From assembly GCF_030818545.1 (NCBI RefSeq), contig NZ_JAUTAH010000001.1, positions 1,927,001-1,991,000 of the forward strand: a DNA stretch of 64,000 bases. Direction: 5' to 3'. Below, one piece after another: positions 63,177 to 64,000 of the stretch (positions are counted from its first letter, which is position 1; every line of letters begins with the position of its first letter). The notes under the pieces are model-generated. The model made no database searches and was not told the DNA's origin. It was given only the letters and a program-made list of their open reading frames with translations. The position numbers and the translations under genes were made by a program. The stretch is from Brevundimonas sp. SORGH_AS_0993 (lineage in GTDB: Bacteria; Pseudomonadota; Alphaproteobacteria; Caulobacterales; Caulobacteraceae).

Positions 63177-64000
63177 ATGATCATCCGCCTGTCCGCCCCC
63201 CTCAAGGCCGGGGTCGCCGCCTCGGCCCTCCTCCTCGGCCTCGCCGCGCCGGCCTTCGCCGCACCCGCACAGGCGCCGGCAAGGGCCGCCGAAGCCGCGC
63301 CCCAGGGCCTGACCGTGCCGCCGCTGGGCTTCGCCAGGCGCGTCCTGCCCAATGGGCTGGAAGTCTATACGTCGCGCGACCCCGCCGCCTCCAACGTCAC
63401 GGTCCAGGTCTGGTACAAGGTCGGGTCCAAGGACGATCCGGCCGGTCGCTCGGGCTTCGCCCACCTGTTCGAACACCTGATGTTCAAGGCGACCCGGAAC
63501 CTGCCGCCCGAGACCTTCGACCGGCTGACCGAGGACGTGGGCGGGTCCAACAACGCCTTCACCGCCGACGACACCACCGCCTATTTCGAGACCGTTCCCG
63601 CCAACCACCTGCAGCGGATGCTGTTCGCCGAAGCCGACCGCATGGGTTCGCTGGTCGTGGACGAGCCCACCTTCGTCGCCGAGCGCGACGTGGTGAAGGA
63701 GGAGTACCGTCAGCGCATCCTGGCCACACCTTACGGTCGCCTGTTCGGCCTGTTCGTGCCCGAGACCCTGTACAAGGAAAGCCCCTATCGCCGTCCCGGC
63801 ATCGGCTCGATCGAAGAGTTGGAAGCCTCGTCCCTGGACGACGTTCGCCGCTTCCACGCCACCTACTACCGACCCGACAACGCCTATCTGATCGTGGCGG
63901 GCAATTTCGATCAGGCCCAGCTGGATCGCTGGGTCGATCAGTATTTCACCCCGCTTAAGAACCCGACCACCCCGATCCCGGCCAACCATGTGGTCGAACC
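63177..64000 (+). CDS. M16 family zinc peptidase (5' part, runs off the window)
   Basis: The first 274 codons of a larger protein. The signal peptide ends PAFAAPAQ. The M16 inverted zinc motif is in GFAHLFEHLMFKAT (H-x-x-E-H), with the distal Glu in ERDVVKEEYRQR. VLPNGLEVYTSRDPAASNVTVQVWYKVGSKDD is the family opening. GGAG lies 8 nt before the ATG at 63177. It should be a periplasmic processing peptidase; the second half is outside the window. Confidence 0.93.
   Translation, partial: MIIRLSAPLKAGVAASALLLGLAAPAFAAPAQAPARAAEAAPQGLTVPPLGFARRVLPNGLEVYTSRDPAASNVTVQVWYKVGSKDDPAGRSGFAHLFEHLMFKATRNLPPETFDRLTEDVGGSNNAFTADDTTAYFETVPANHLQRMLFAEADRMGSLVVDEPTFVAERDVVKEEYRQRILATPYGRLFGLFVPETLYKESPYRRPGIGSIEELEASSLDDVRRFHATYYRPDNAYLIVAGNFDQAQLDRWVDQYFTPLKNPTTPIPANHVVE

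Overview
The window looks like a housekeeping stretch of a high-GC alphaproteobacterial chromosome, most likely Caulobacterales and probably Brevundimonas or a close relative. This rests on gene content and protein style: an F1-ATPase beta subunit with an Ala/Lys-rich N-terminal extension, an argH-lptM-lysA cluster, a recA preceded by the alphaproteobacterial SOS box GTTC-N7-GTTC, and many lipoproteins. It is inference, because no database was searched. No phage, integrase, transposase, CRISPR array or rRNA operon was seen.

Layout. 1-8.5 kb: the 3' end of an Hsp20 chaperone, rppH, a divergent polysaccharide deacetylase, ppc, corA and an M3 peptidase. 8.6-15 kb: murI, two metal-transport genes flanked by Zur-like palindromes, then lysA-lptM-argH (argH carries a frameshift) and a divergent TlpA-like redoxin. 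15-21 kb: tRNA-Met, a PQQ-type sugar dehydrogenase lipoprotein, and a thiolase/FadB fatty-acid oxidation operon behind a LiuR-like operator. 21-30 kb: recA, an MHYT-HWE sensor kinase, an M28 peptidase, and a run of secreted proteins that includes a frameshifted beta-helix gene and a PAP2 phosphatase. 29.5-40 kb: oxidoreductases and hydrolases, HIT, SIMPL, mdh, zapE, asd, an EamA permease and a class C serine hydrolase. 40.7-46.1 kb: the F1 operon atpH-atpA-X-atpG-atpD-atpC, where X is an unrecognised secreted protein coupled to atpG. 46.5-55.5 kb: TerC, glutamine cyclotransferase, a DJ-1 protein, divergent katG/oxyR, and acnA. 55.7-58.6 kb: ccmABCDG for cytochrome c maturation. 59-64 kb: tRNA-Gly, an SDR, YkvA, an Imm-5-like orphan, quinone oxidoreductase, isoaspartyl peptidase and the start of an M16 peptidase.

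Functional themes are central carbon metabolism (ppc, mdh, acnA), aspartate-family and lysine/arginine biosynthesis (asd, lysA, argH), energy conservation (F1-ATPase, ccm), oxidative and DNA stress (katG-oxyR, recA), beta-oxidation, and cell-envelope lipoproteins.

The less ordinary content is small. There are several single-gene islets of AT-richer, unrecognised genes between housekeeping genes, one of them inside the ATP synthase operon. There are three families of dispersed hairpin repeats. There is an OxyR with only one cysteine, and two genes with a single frameshift each. No clear multi-gene novel system was found; the gene inside the atp operon is the strongest lead.
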